A stretch of 64,000 bases of DNA, taken from JBCBDX01 sp039815825. Lineage in GTDB: Bacteria; Pseudomonadota; Alphaproteobacteria; Rhizobiales; Rhizobiaceae. Numbering within the stretch: the stretch's first letter is position 1; each line of letters opens with the position of its first letter. The translations under genes were made by a program, and so were the position numbers. Location: positions 60,014 to 124,013 of the forward strand of contig JBCBYO010000004.1 of NCBI GenBank assembly GCA_039815825.1. Direction: 5' to 3'. Below the pieces are notes generated by a model, which was given only the letters and a program-made list of their open reading frames with translations, was not told the DNA's origin and did no database searches. This document shows, one piece after another, positions 53,804 to 62,401 of the stretch.

Positions 53804-55354
53804 TCAGTTGACGGTAATTTCGCCGCCGCGCAGCGGGATCACGTAGGGTCGCTGGGCGATGGGAATATCGAACGAGACCCCTTCGCGCATCGCGTAGAGC
53901 TCGTGCGGTTTGTAGAGGAGGAGCCAGCCTGACTCTTCTTCTGCAATCTCCAAGAGACGCTGATAGGCGTCGCGACGCTCGGAAAGGTCGGTCTCAAAGC
54001 GGGCTGCCTCATACGTGGCCTCCCACTCGGGGTGCGACGGGGTCCAAAGTCCGCGCTGCGAAGCCCAGGATTTTGGTGACCAATGGGTATCCATCGCGCC
54101 CATCGGGTCGGGGTAGTACATTGGGTTCGACCAAGTGCGGAAGTTTACGCTGTCGTGGGGCTGCGAACCGTGGAACGTCGCCCAGTCCTCTTCCTGCAGA
54201 CGGAGATTCAAGCCGCATGCGGCCCATTGCTGCTGGATGACTTGCGCGGCGAGATCGCCGTAAAGATAGTAGTTGCCGGCATGGGAGATGACCATCTCCT
54301 CGCCGTTGTAGCCGGCTTCTGCAAGCAGCCTGCGGCCCTCTTCCGGGTCGTACCGGATGAGCTCAAGCCCCTCAATGTAAAGCGGCGCGCCGTATTCGGG
54401 GAACTGATGCGCGGTGGGCGTTCCGGCGAGACCGTTCCACAGGCCGTCAACGAGGGCCTGGCGGTCTGTGCAAAGGCGCAAAGCGCGGCGAACCAAGGGA
54501 TTGTCCGTCGGGGCAACATTCTGATGGATCAGCCAGACATGGAACATGGGCCAGGTGACGCCCTGCGTGGTGACGCCCTCAACATCGAGCGCGCTCGCCT
54601 GATCGGGCGGAATGTTCGTGACCAGATCAAACTCGTCATTGACCAGACCTGTGATGCGGCTCGACACCTCCGGAACATATGTCATCGTGACTTTTTCGAG
54701 TTCGGCGGCCTCGCCCCAATGCCCGTTAAACCGCTCAAGAACCAGAGTCTCACCTGGAACAAACTCAGTCACCTCATAAGGGCCGGTACCGACCGGGTTC
54801 AACTTGGCCGTGTCAAAGCCAACCTCTTCTTGATAGTCCCTTGAAGTAATCCCCGCCGATCGCGACGAAATCAGCGTCAGAAAAGCTGGTTCTGGGCGAA
54901 TGGTGTGGATGCGCACGGTCATCGGATCGACAACTTCGACATCTTTGAAATTGTAGTGCCATCGGCCCCACGCGCTGGTGAACTCAGGGTCCTCATTGTG
55001 GTACATGCGGTCGAGTGAAAACTCGACGTCATCGGCGTCAAACGTATCACCGTTGTGGAACACCACGCCCTCGCGCAGCGTTAACTCCCATACTGTGGGT
55101 TCAATTTGCTCCCAAGCGGTCGCAAGGCCGGGTTTGAAAGCCAGGGGTGTCGAAAAGCTGTCGCGCTCGATCAGGGTGTCAAAGATCTGATAAAGCATGG
55201 GCGCACCGGAGTTTCCGGTGTTGTCCTGTGGGTCGAGGCCTCGCTCAAATGTCGACAGCGCAATGCGCAGTTCCTGCGCGGCCGCGGGAGCTGAAAACCC
55301 TGTCATGGCGAGCATGGCACCGGTCAAAGCTGTTGTTACAAAACGTTTCTTCAT
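53804..55354 (-). CDS. Peptide-type ABC transporter binding protein (SBP_bac_5), copy 3
   Basis: The ATG at 55354, preceded by AAAGGGA, gives 516 residues with a good signal peptide (MKKRFVTTALTGAMLAMTGF, cleavage near AAA-QE); a longer frame to 55444 would overlap the PHP gene. The mature start ELRIALSTFERGLDPQDNTG and the end RPYVIPLRGGEITVN align directly with copy 2. It follows the PHP gene by 20 bases. A weaker GC hairpin lies between copies 3 and 2 near 53764-53783. Confidence 0.92.
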   Translation of the reverse strand: MKKRFVTTALTGAMLAMTGFSAPAAAQELRIALSTFERGLDPQDNTGNSGAPMLYQIFDTLIERDSFSTPLAFKPGLATAWEQIEPTVWELTLREGVVFHNGDTFDADDVEFSLDRMYHNEDPEFTSAWGRWHYNFKDVEVVDPMTVRIHTIRPEPAFLTLISSRSAGITSRDYQEEVGFDTAKLNPVGTGPYEVTEFVPGETLVLERFNGHWGEAAELEKVTMTYVPEVSSRITGLVNDEFDLVTNIPPDQASALDVEGVTTQGVTWPMFHVWLIHQNVAPTDNPLVRRALRLCTDRQALVDGLWNGLAGTPTAHQFPEYGAPLYIEGLELIRYDPEEGRRLLAEAGYNGEEMVISHAGNYYLYGDLAAQVIQQQWAACGLNLRLQEEDWATFHGSQPHDSVNFRTWSNPMYYPDPMGAMDTHWSPKSWASQRGLWTPSHPEWEATYEAARFETDLSERRDAYQRLLEIAEEESGWLLLYKPHELYAMREGVSFDIPIAQRPYVIPLRGGEITVN

Positions 55355-55374
55355 CAGTTTTCCCTTTGTTGAAG

Positions 55375-56286
55375 TCAGTTGAGCCAGAGCGGATTGGTCC
55401 AGGCGTGACGGCCCATCGCGTCGCGCACGACGACGCGGCACCATTCACCTTTGAATCTCTCAAGTGGCAGCGTGGCACGGGTGAGCGCCGCACCGGCGAC
55501 CTGTGTGGCCGCAGCAACGGGACCCACTGCGACCACGTGTGTGGCCGGAGAGCAGCGCACGACGAGGCTATCGTCCACCCGGCGCAGGCTCGAAATCTCC
55601 GGGCCTTGCGTCGCGTAGAATTGACCGGCTTTCAGTGCCGCGAGGAGATGGTCTGGGTCGTTTTCCTCAGCCTTGACCATGACCCAGCCGCCAAAGGCGT
55701 CCGGCGTGCCTGGCTTCCAGTGGCTATCGTCGACCGCGATGGCGGTGACCCGCCGCCCAGCAGACAGCATGGCATCCCACATTGTGGAACTGTCGCCACG
55801 TGAGGCGTGCACAGCGCAGGTGTGGTTGTAGACTTCAACGGCATGGGCCGTGTCGAGGGCGAGCGCATCCTCTAGTTGAAGATTGTACCAAGCCGGATGG
55901 GCAATCGCGACGAAAGCGCCAGCGTCTGCGCAGCGCCGTGCAAGCTCGACGCCAGTTTCTGCGTCGGACGTCGCTGGGAAGTCAGCGGGAAGGCCAACAG
56001 CGAGGATGTGCCAGTCGACGCCGCGGGTCGTACTCGGCGCATGGACCTCAGCCCCCAGGAGCGTCGTGAACCCATTGATCCGGCAGGCTCGTGTGTCTGA
56101 GATGGGAAATTTGTACCGCGCCAAGAAATGGTCGGAGAGACAAACGAAGTCATACCCCTGTTCTTGGTAGGCCTTGCAAACATCTTCTGGGGTCAAGCGA
56201 CCATCAGAGTTGGTGGAGTGGCCGTGAATGTTACCCCGCCAAAACTGTCCGGGGGCTTCAAAAGCGTCGAGCATTGGGCGTCCCAA
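55375..56286 (-). CDS. PHP-domain metallohydrolase (CehA/McbA-like)
   Basis: The 303-residue protein has the PHP metal motifs GNIHGHSTNSDGRLTPEDVC, YDFVCLSDHFLARY, FVAIAHPAWYNLQ, a histidine in VEVYNHT and AIAVDDSHWKPG. It has no signal peptide, so it acts in the cytoplasm. CehA/McbA-type PHP proteins hydrolyse esters and phosphodiesters. As first gene of the importer operon it may cleave the imported conjugate. The ATG at 56286 or 56274 may be used. Confidence 0.85.
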   Translation of the reverse strand: MGRPMLDAFEAPGQFWRGNIHGHSTNSDGRLTPEDVCKAYQEQGYDFVCLSDHFLARYKFPISDTRACRINGFTTLLGAEVHAPSTTRGVDWHILAVGLPADFPATSDAETGVELARRCADAGAFVAIAHPAWYNLQLEDALALDTAHAVEVYNHTCAVHASRGDSSTMWDAMLSAGRRVTAIAVDDSHWKPGTPDAFGGWVMVKAEENDPDHLLAALKAGQFYATQGPEISSLRRVDDSLVVRCSPATHVVAVGPVAAATQVAGAALTRATLPLERFKGEWCRVVVRDAMGRHAWTNPLWLN

Positions 56287-56576
56287 TTCAGTGAACGGTC
56301 CGACGCTAACCGCGTGTAGATGACAGAAACAAAACAGGTTTGCTGGTAACCCAACGTGTCATAATCTCTTCACGCAAACCAAGATTGTTTGCGGCGTGGG
56401 CTCAAAAATCAGCGCTGGCGCCCTTCAAACGTCGGCGCGTTGGCTCTTGGCACCTATGCCCTTGCCGGAGCCCAGATGCAGGGCTCCGTACAACTGCTTA
56501 GCCAACACCTTCGCCATATAAGTGTTATCTTCCTCCGATAGCGTCGCGCCGGCGGAGATCGGAGGCTGACCTAGCG
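56287..56576. promoter_or_regulatory. Divergent control region between the PHP operon and the GntR gene
   Basis: These 290 bases separate divergent starts and should hold both promoters and the GntR operator. GTTTGC (56338-56343) and GCAAAC near 56374 form distant inverted repeats in AT-rich DNA. A minus-strand frame through 56425-56530 reads like a protein tail (DNTYMAKVLAKQLYGALHLG), possibly a gene remnant. No firm -35/-10 pairs were assigned. Confidence 0.4.
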
Positions 56577-57293
56577 ATGAATCGGGACCAACATGCCAAC
56601 GATACATCCTGGTTTGCTGTCTATTGCGATCTAAGACGCCTGATTGACACCGGGCTCCTGAAATCAGGGGATGAACTACCGACCTTGGCGTCCCTCGCCC
56701 GCGAGCATCGGCTCACCAATCACGGCGCACGCCGGGTGATGGAACGCTTGCGTGATGAAGGTCGCGTGGAGAGCTGGCAGGGCCTGGGCTACCGCGTTGC
56801 ACAACGACGGGTCGCCTATCGCATCAGCAAGCATCCATCCTTTGGCGACACGGTCCGGCGCAATAGTCGGAATGGCGACACAGTGGTGGTTGGCCGAAGA
56901 AGCGTTCCTTTGCCTCATGACTTGGCAAGCGAAATGGGGCTGAGAACGGGCTCGCGCGTTTTTCGAACCGAGTTGGTTCGCTCGATTGACGGTGTTCCAA
57001 TGGTGATTGCACGTAACTATTTTCCCCTGCCGCGCTTTGAGGGTATCGCCGATGCTTTGGAGAAAACCGGGAGCGTGAGCAAGGCATTGGCGGCCAAAGG
57101 GGTGCCACGCTATGAGCGCCGCAGCACGCGCATTGAGGCACGGCTGCCCACCGCCCATGAACATGTGCTGCTCAACATTCCCCGAAGCCAGCCGGTTGTG
57201 GTGACCATAGGAACAAATGTGGATGAGGTTGGCGAGACGGTGGAGGTCTCACAAGCGGTCTCCCGCGCCGATTGCGTGAGTTTTGAGGTTTAG
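56577..57293 (+). CDS. GntR-family regulator, HutC/PhnF (UTRA) type
   Basis: The 238-residue protein has an N-terminal GntR winged helix (FAVYCDLRRLIDTGLLKSGD; LASLAREHRLTNHGARRVME) and a C-terminal UTRA ligand domain, with the family text GSRVFRTELVRSIDGVPMVI and RRSTRIEARLPTAHEHVLLN. It is most like PhnF-type regulators by eye. Its divergent position suggests control of the PHP-importer operon. A phosphonate or phospho-sugar effector would fit PhnF similarity, but there are no phn genes in the window. Confidence 0.88.
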   Translation: MNRDQHANDTSWFAVYCDLRRLIDTGLLKSGDELPTLASLAREHRLTNHGARRVMERLRDEGRVESWQGLGYRVAQRRVAYRISKHPSFGDTVRRNSRNGDTVVVGRRSVPLPHDLASEMGLRTGSRVFRTELVRSIDGVPMVIARNYFPLPRFEGIADALEKTGSVSKALAAKGVPRYERRSTRIEARLPTAHEHVLLNIPRSQPVVVTIGTNVDEVGETVEVSQAVSRADCVSFEV

Positions 57294-57503
57294 AGGCTCA
57301 AAGCGTCTTCCCGCGAGAGCTCGCCGGGAAATTCTGAACTGTTAAAAAGGGCCTGGGAAGAAAAGGCTCGCCATAGGCTGACTTTGCGGCATTTAGCGGA
57401 CGTCGCCGATTGAGGTAACGAACTATAGCTCGGCGCCTACACAGCCGATCGCTAGCGAAGACTGAACGTCTCGGATGGGCTCAGAGCAGCCATTTCCATC
57501 CAC
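57294..57503. other. Intergenic region between converging GntR and amino-acid permease genes
   Basis: At 57308-57330 an imperfect GC-rich stem (TTCCCGCGAG with CTCGCCGGGAA, one bulge) may terminate the GntR transcript, although no T run follows. The rest has no recognisable feature, and no tRNA was seen. Confidence 0.35.
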
Positions 57504-58352
57504 TCACCGCACCAAATGCCGGGTCAACCGCTTCTCCAGCCAGTTCCAAATATTGCGCAAAATCTCGACGATAATCAGATAGAATATTGCGGCATAGATG
57601 TAGGTCTGGAAGTCAAAGGTGCGCGAAAACGCGCGTCGCGTTTCGCCCATCAGGTCGAACACCGTGATGAGCGCCACGATGGCGGACCCTTTGATCATCA
57701 GGATGATCTCATTGCCATAGGGGCGAAGCGCCACAATCATGGCCTGGGGCGCGATGATTTTCCTGAATGTCTGCAACCGATTGATGCCGAGCGCTGCGGC
57801 GCCCTCCCATTGGCCGTTTGGCACTGAGCGTACGGCACCGCGCACGATTTCGGCCTGATAGGCGGCTGTATTGAGCGTGAAGGCAAAAAGCGCGCAGTTC
57901 CACGCATCGCGGAAAAAGAGCCATAGCCCGACTGCTTCCAGCTGCTCGCGAAACGAGCCGAGCCCATAGTAGATCAGGAACAGTTGGGCGAGCAGGGGAG
58001 TGCCCCGGAACAGATAGACATAGCTGTAAGAGATGCCATTCAGTAGCCGATTGTCTGACATGCGTGCATAGGCGATTGGCAGCGACAGGATGGCGCCAAG
58101 GACGATGGAAATGGAAACCAGCGTGAGCGTTGTTAGGAGACCGTTCCAATAACGCGGGGCGTAGCGCTCAATTTTCGCGGGGTCATAGCCGGTGATCAAC
58201 CAAGCGGCCAAAGCCACAACCACGACTATCCAGAACAAGATAAGGCCGTATCCCCAAGCGCGCGTTGCGTTCCACGGCTTGCCCGCGATTTCAGGGGCTG
58301 GCTGTTCGGGAATGAGCTCTGCTGGCGCCACATAGGCTTGTGCGTGGTTCAT
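57504..58352 (-). CDS. Polar amino acid ABC transporter permease (HisM/ArtM type)
   Basis: This 282-residue permease has a long N-terminal tail, then membrane helices from about residue 35. The His/Glu/Gln/Arg/opine-family features are YVYLFRGTPLLAQLFLIYYG, NTAAYQAEIVRGAVRSVPNG and the ATPase loop QWEGAAALGINRLQTFRKII. Its start overlaps the stop of the partner permease by 4 bases (ATGA). The cognate ATPase gene is not in the neighbourhood. Confidence 0.9.
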   Translation of the reverse strand: MNHAQAYVAPAELIPEQPAPEIAGKPWNATRAWGYGLILFWIVVVVALAAWLITGYDPAKIERYAPRYWNGLLTTLTLVSISIVLGAILSLPIAYARMSDNRLLNGISYSYVYLFRGTPLLAQLFLIYYGLGSFREQLEAVGLWLFFRDAWNCALFAFTLNTAAYQAEIVRGAVRSVPNGQWEGAAALGINRLQTFRKIIAPQAMIVALRPYGNEIILMIKGSAIVALITVFDLMGETRRAFSRTFDFQTYIYAAIFYLIIVEILRNIWNWLEKRLTRHLVR

Positions 58353-59059
58353 CGCGCTTGCTCCGCGCGTTCACCGTATTTTTCAATCCGGTTGATGACG
58401 ATGGAAGAGAGCAGCGCGAGAACCAAAAACAGGATGAAGGCGATGCCATAGAACAAGAATGCTTCTTTTGTGACGCGCGCGGCGATGCCGGTTTGGCGCA
58501 CAATATCAGACAGGCCAATGGCAGATACCAAAGCGGTGTCTTTCAAAAGGATCATCCATAGGTTGGTGAGGCCGGGCAGGGCGATCTTGATGACCTGCGG
58601 GAGTACAACCAGTCGCATGACTTTTCCATGTGGCAGGCCGACTGCATAGCCGCCTTCATACTGGCCTTTGGGAATGGCGCGAAAGGCTGACAGAAATACT
58701 TCGGAGGCGTAGGAAGAAAAAACGATACCAAGCGCGATCATGCCAGCAACGAAGGCGTTGATCTCTATGCCGGATGAAAACCCCATGGCGCGAGCGATCT
58801 GTTGGATGCCGATTTGTAAGCCAAAAAAGATTATGAAAAGCGTCAGCAGTTCCGGGAGGCCGCGGAAAATAGTCGTGTAGATTTCAGCGGATATGCGCAG
58901 GGTGGGTTCGCGTGATTGTTTGGCCAACGCGATGAAGAAGCCCAGTGCGAGGCCCAACGGAAGCGTCGCCAATGCCAGAGACACGGTGACGAGCACCCCC
59001 CAGGCGATTTCATCGCCCCAGCCTTGGTCACCAAATGATATGAGGGTCCAGACGTCCAT
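58349..59059 (-). CDS. Polar amino acid ABC transporter permease (HisQ/ArtQ type)
   Basis: The 236-residue permease has five predicted helices, with TIFRGLPELLTLFIIFFGLQ, SSYASEVFLSAFRAIPKGQY and the loop YEGGYAVGLPHGKVMRLVVL. It forms a heterodimer with the following gene product. A strong hairpin (59078-59100) separates it from the binding-protein gene upstream. Confidence 0.9.
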   Translation of the reverse strand: MDVWTLISFGDQGWGDEIAWGVLVTVSLALATLPLGLALGFFIALAKQSREPTLRISAEIYTTIFRGLPELLTLFIIFFGLQIGIQQIARAMGFSSGIEINAFVAGMIALGIVFSSYASEVFLSAFRAIPKGQYEGGYAVGLPHGKVMRLVVLPQVIKIALPGLTNLWMILLKDTALVSAIGLSDIVRQTGIAARVTKEAFLFYGIAFILFLVLALLSSIVINRIEKYGERAEQAR

Positions 59060-59077
59060 CGGTCCTGCTAGGAAGGA

Positions 59078-59100
59078 GCAGCGGGGGAAATCCCCGCTGC
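59078..59100 (-). terminator. Hairpin between amino-acid binding-protein and permease genes
   Basis: A perfect 9-bp stem, GCAGCGGGG with CCCCGCTGC, and a 5-base loop sit 24 bases after the binding-protein stop. No clear T run follows on the minus strand (TCCTTCCTAG), so it may stabilise the 3' end of the first cistron more than it terminates. Confidence 0.5.
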
Positions 59101-59124
59101 CATCGTGTCAGATTAAAGGCTCGA

Positions 59125-59907
59125 TCAACCGCCAAAGACGTCAACGTCGAAATATTTGTCGTTGATTTCCTGGTATGTGCCGTTTGCGCGGATGGCTGCG
59201 ATAGCCGCGTCGAATTTGGCTTTCAAATCATCTTCGCCTTTGCGCAACGCTATGCCTGCACCTTCGCCGTTAATCACCGGATCTGGTGTCAGCGTGCCGA
59301 GCAGTTTGCAGCAAGCGCCATCATCTGTTTTCAGCCACTCTGAAAGCACGATCACGTCGTCGATGACCGCATCAATACGGCCGTTCGCGATGTCTAGCTT
59401 ATACTCATCTGGTGTGGGATAGAGGGTCAAGCTGGCGGAAGACAGTTTCTCTTCAGCATAGTTTGAGTGCGTTGTTGATGATTGCGCACCGATGGCTTTG
59501 CCAGCCAAGGCGGCATCGGTTGCCTCTGCAATGTCTGAGTCTTTTGGCACGGCAATTGCTGGCGGCGTGTTGTAGTATTTGCCGGTGAAATCGACCACTT
59601 CCATGCGTTCAGCAGTGATCGACATCGAAGCGATGATTGCGTCGTAGTTACCCGCCAAGAGGCCGGGGATGATACCGTCCCAATCAGATGTCACGAACTC
59701 GCATGTGGCGCCCATTTCTTCGCAAAGGGCATTTGCAATATCGATATCAAACCCGACAAGCGAACCGTCCGCTTCCAGATTGTTGAATGGAGGGTATGCA
59801 CCCTCGGTACCGATCTTGATGGACAAAGAATGGCTGCCTGCCAACGCAGTACCCGCAGAAAACGCGACCGCAGTTGTGGCGGCCAGGACAAGCTTTGCAA
59901 ATCTCAT
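59125..59907 (-). CDS. Polar amino acid ABC transporter binding protein
   Basis: The ATG at 59907, with GGAG 6 bases upstream, gives 260 residues with a signal peptide (MRFAKLVLAATTAVAFSAGT, cleavage near LAG-SH). The SBP_bac_3 fold is shown by IKIGTEGAYPPFNNLEADGS, VGFDIDIANALCEEMG and SDWDGIIPGLLAGNYDAIIA. A Cys-Cys pair near residue 205 (DDGACCKLLG) may make a disulfide with C74 or C79-like cysteines, as in Lys/Arg/Orn binding proteins. A basic amino acid or opine is the likely ligand. Confidence 0.9.
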   Translation of the reverse strand: MRFAKLVLAATTAVAFSAGTALAGSHSLSIKIGTEGAYPPFNNLEADGSLVGFDIDIANALCEEMGATCEFVTSDWDGIIPGLLAGNYDAIIASMSITAERMEVVDFTGKYYNTPPAIAVPKDSDIAEATDAALAGKAIGAQSSTTHSNYAEEKLSSASLTLYPTPDEYKLDIANGRIDAVIDDVIVLSEWLKTDDGACCKLLGTLTPDPVINGEGAGIALRKGEDDLKAKFDAAIAAIRANGTYQEINDKYFDVDVFGG

Positions 59908-60021
59908 AAGAACTCCCTGTTTATGAGGCGGCGCGTTGTGCGCCCGCTGCAGGGATATTCCCATCGTTTTTGCCGAAATTGCAACAATTTTCACACATGC
60001 TCAAAATCTGAGCAAATTGAC

Positions 60022-60618
60022 CTAACGTCCGCCAGTTGATGGCAAAAAAAGTCGCTTCAGATTGGGCATGCCGCGTTGTGCCAAATAGTGAAGGACGGCC
60101 AGAACGGTGATGCCGGCGCCGCCCGCGAAAGCCAATGAACTCGCGCGATAAAGCATTTGTGCCTGGCCTTGCCACCATGGCAGTGTTTCGTTGGGCAGTT
60201 CGAAAATGACCAGTCCGAAAATCGTAGCTGTGGCTTGTCCCGTAAAAAGGATCAGTGCCAGTCCGGCGAGTGCGAAAATGCCGATCGCGCTGAGCATGGC
60301 GATTTGTGCCATGCGATAGAGAAAGGCGGCTGGCAGCCATGTGTTGGCGTTGCGCGGAAAGCCGCGCTTATAGCGTCTTATGCACTGGTAAAGCAGGAAA
60401 ATGCCAATCGCCACATCAAGCGGTGGCGGGTTCTCGTACCAGCCTTGCTCGATCAGCATGTAGGCCAAAAAGCCGACGACCAGAAAGCCGACCCAATGCA
60501 CGATGAGCGAATAAAGGCTGTAACCGCCGAATGCATCGGCGCGATTGAAACGCTTGAACCTGGGTAACGGCGCCGGTTCTGATACTTTCACATGTTGGTC
60601 TGTTTCGGCGGCGCTCAC
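60022..60618 (-). CDS. Four-helix membrane protein, cytochrome b561-like
   Basis: The 198-residue protein has a cytoplasmic N-terminus (about 30 residues) and four helices near residues 35-58, 66-80, 100-125 and 160-182. The phrase YSLYSLIVHWVGFLVVGFLA resembles the first helix of cytochrome b561-type proteins, with a possible haem histidine, and the last helix has another (LAVLHYL). Other histidines usual for b561 are not evident. It is coupled to moeA by an ATGA overlap and ends the fdhD-mobA-mobB-moeA operon. The function is not known. Confidence 0.55.
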   Translation of the reverse strand: MSAAETDQHVKVSEPAPLPRFKRFNRADAFGGYSLYSLIVHWVGFLVVGFLAYMLIEQGWYENPPPLDVAIGIFLLYQCIRRYKRGFPRNANTWLPAAFLYRMAQIAMLSAIGIFALAGLALILFTGQATATIFGLVIFELPNETLPWWQGQAQMLYRASSLAFAGGAGITVLAVLHYLAQRGMPNLKRLFLPSTGGR

Positions 60619-61880
60619 GGCTGATCCTTATGTGCGATTTCAAATTCGCTGAAGGGTATAAAGCGGACCAGCTCGTCCATTGCAACGCTGCTTATTTCCT
60701 CAGGCAGATCGATCAGACCGCTGGCGGCGACCAGTCCGGAGATTAAGCCGGATCCATCGCGCGCAAATTTTTGCGCTCTTCCTTCCTCGTCGCGCCATGC
60801 ACGGGCGAATTCCCGCCGATCAACTTTCTTTTTGGGAACCGAAAAACCGGCGGGCAGCATGATGGGTCGCGGCGCGCGATGCTCCACGCCCATCAAGCGC
60901 GCCATGGTTGGGCGCACGTACAATAAACAGCAAACGAAGGCCGCTACGGGATTTCCGGGTAATCCGAGGAGGACGCAATCGCCAACTTGTCCGAACATCA
61001 TCGGACGCCCCGGTTTTATCGCGATCTGCCAAATATGCCGCTTGCCGAGGGTGTCGAGTACATCGAGCATGTGGTCCTCGCCACCGCGAGATGCTCCGCC
61101 TGTCGAGATGATCAAATTGAGCCTCTGGCTCGCCGACTTGATCGTTTCGCTGAGTGCCAATGGATCGTCTGGCAAATGTCCGATGTCGACGATCTCGATT
61201 GCGGGCATGGCAAGAAGGGAGGCCAGCATAGGACGGTTTGCGTCGTATACTTGGTGGCTTTGCACGCTAGCACCGGGTTGGACGATCTCATCGCCCGTTG
61301 AAAGGATGCCGACACGCAGTTTTTGCCGAACGTTGACTTTTGCTAACCCTATGGAGGCCAACGCCGCGATGTGGGCGGCGCTTATGACATGCCCCGAGCG
61401 CAAGACCGTTGAGCCTTCTGGAACATCTTCGCCTTTCGAGCGACGGTTTGCGCCCAACTTCATACCATTCGGCACCTGAACGAACTCACCGTCCATTTCG
61501 CAGTCTTCCATCATCACCAGCGTGTCTGCGCCTTCTGGCATGACAGCACCGGTGAAGATTTGACGCGCCGTTCCTGGAGAAAGCGGTAGAGCCTTGGTGC
61601 CTGCGCTTGTTGTCCCGTCGAACGGCATCTGTCCGTCATTTGCGATGTAGTCCCGGTGGGAAAAGGCAAAGCCGTCAACAGCGGCATTGTCGCTTTGTGG
61701 CACTGCAATTGGGGAGGTAACATCCTCAGCGCAAACACGCTGCAGAGCTTGGGTGAGCGGGACTGTCTCTTCGCCCACCGTTTGTGCGAGGCGATCACCC
61801 AAAAGAACCAGCACATCCTCATGACGCATGCGTTGCTTGTCGTGCAAAAAACAGTCATCGAGCAATTTGCGGGCGCTCAT
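60615..61880 (-). CDS. moeA: Molybdopterin molybdotransferase
   Basis: MoeA inserts molybdate into adenylated molybdopterin. The 421-residue protein has the family phrases SDNAAVDGFAFSHRDY, IFTGAVMPEGADTLVMMEDC, the MoaB/Mog-like domain with GILSTGDEIVQPGASVQSHQ and IISTGGASRGGEDHM, and GLPGNPVAAFVCCLLYVRP. It overlaps mobB upstream and the membrane-protein gene downstream by ATGA, so the operon is tightly coupled. NasA of this window is one client of the cofactor. Confidence 0.95.
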   Translation of the reverse strand: MSARKLLDDCFLHDKQRMRHEDVLVLLGDRLAQTVGEETVPLTQALQRVCAEDVTSPIAVPQSDNAAVDGFAFSHRDYIANDGQMPFDGTTSAGTKALPLSPGTARQIFTGAVMPEGADTLVMMEDCEMDGEFVQVPNGMKLGANRRSKGEDVPEGSTVLRSGHVISAAHIAALASIGLAKVNVRQKLRVGILSTGDEIVQPGASVQSHQVYDANRPMLASLLAMPAIEIVDIGHLPDDPLALSETIKSASQRLNLIISTGGASRGGEDHMLDVLDTLGKRHIWQIAIKPGRPMMFGQVGDCVLLGLPGNPVAAFVCCLLYVRPTMARLMGVEHRAPRPIMLPAGFSVPKKKVDRREFARAWRDEEGRAQKFARDGSGLISGLVAASGLIDLPEEISSVAMDELVRFIPFSEFEIAHKDQP

Positions 61881-62401
61881 GTCTCTATACCTGCGTGCTT
61901 CAGGACAAAATCTGTCATGAAAACAAGCGCGTTGCGTTTAAAAACCGGCAAGCCCGTTTGAACTTCATTGTCGCACGCGATCGCAATAATATTGGGATCA
62001 TCTTCGGAGAGGTGTGATTGATCTTTGCTGTCGCCGCGTACCTCAATTTTAGCGTGTGGGCTGCCCTTAAAGCCTTCCAAAATAACTATGTCGCACGGCG
62101 ACATCCGAGAAAGGATGTCATCGACGCTTAGCTCTGGGGCGTTCGTTTCTGCGCGATTGGCCATAATTGCCCATCGTGCACCGCCCACTATGGCTGTCTG
62201 GGCCGCGCCAGCCGCAGCATGCCTTCCACTGTCTGTATTTGGGTTGTCGATTTGAAACGCGTGATGCGCGCTCTTTACGCTCGCAACAAGCAAACCACGC
62301 GCGGTCAGTTCAGCGATCAAACCGGCTGCCAGTGTCGTTTTTCCGGCATTCTTCCACCCCACCACGCCGATGCGTGGCGCATCGATTGCTGCGACTGTCA
62401 T
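61877..62401 (-). CDS. mobB: Molybdopterin-guanine dinucleotide biosynthesis protein B
   Basis: MobB is a GTP-binding helper of MobA. The 174-residue protein has the Walker A loop in VVGWKNAGKTTLAAGLIAEL, SVKSAHHAFQIDNPNTDSGR with the conserved His and Asp, and DIVILEGFKGSPHAKIEV. The start overlaps the mobA stop and its own stop overlaps the moeA start, both as ATGA. Confidence 0.94.
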   Translation of the reverse strand: MTVAAIDAPRIGVVGWKNAGKTTLAAGLIAELTARGLLVASVKSAHHAFQIDNPNTDSGRHAAAGAAQTAIVGGARWAIMANRAETNAPELSVDDILSRMSPCDIVILEGFKGSPHAKIEVRGDSKDQSHLSEDDPNIIAIACDNEVQTGLPVFKRNALVFMTDFVLKHAGIET

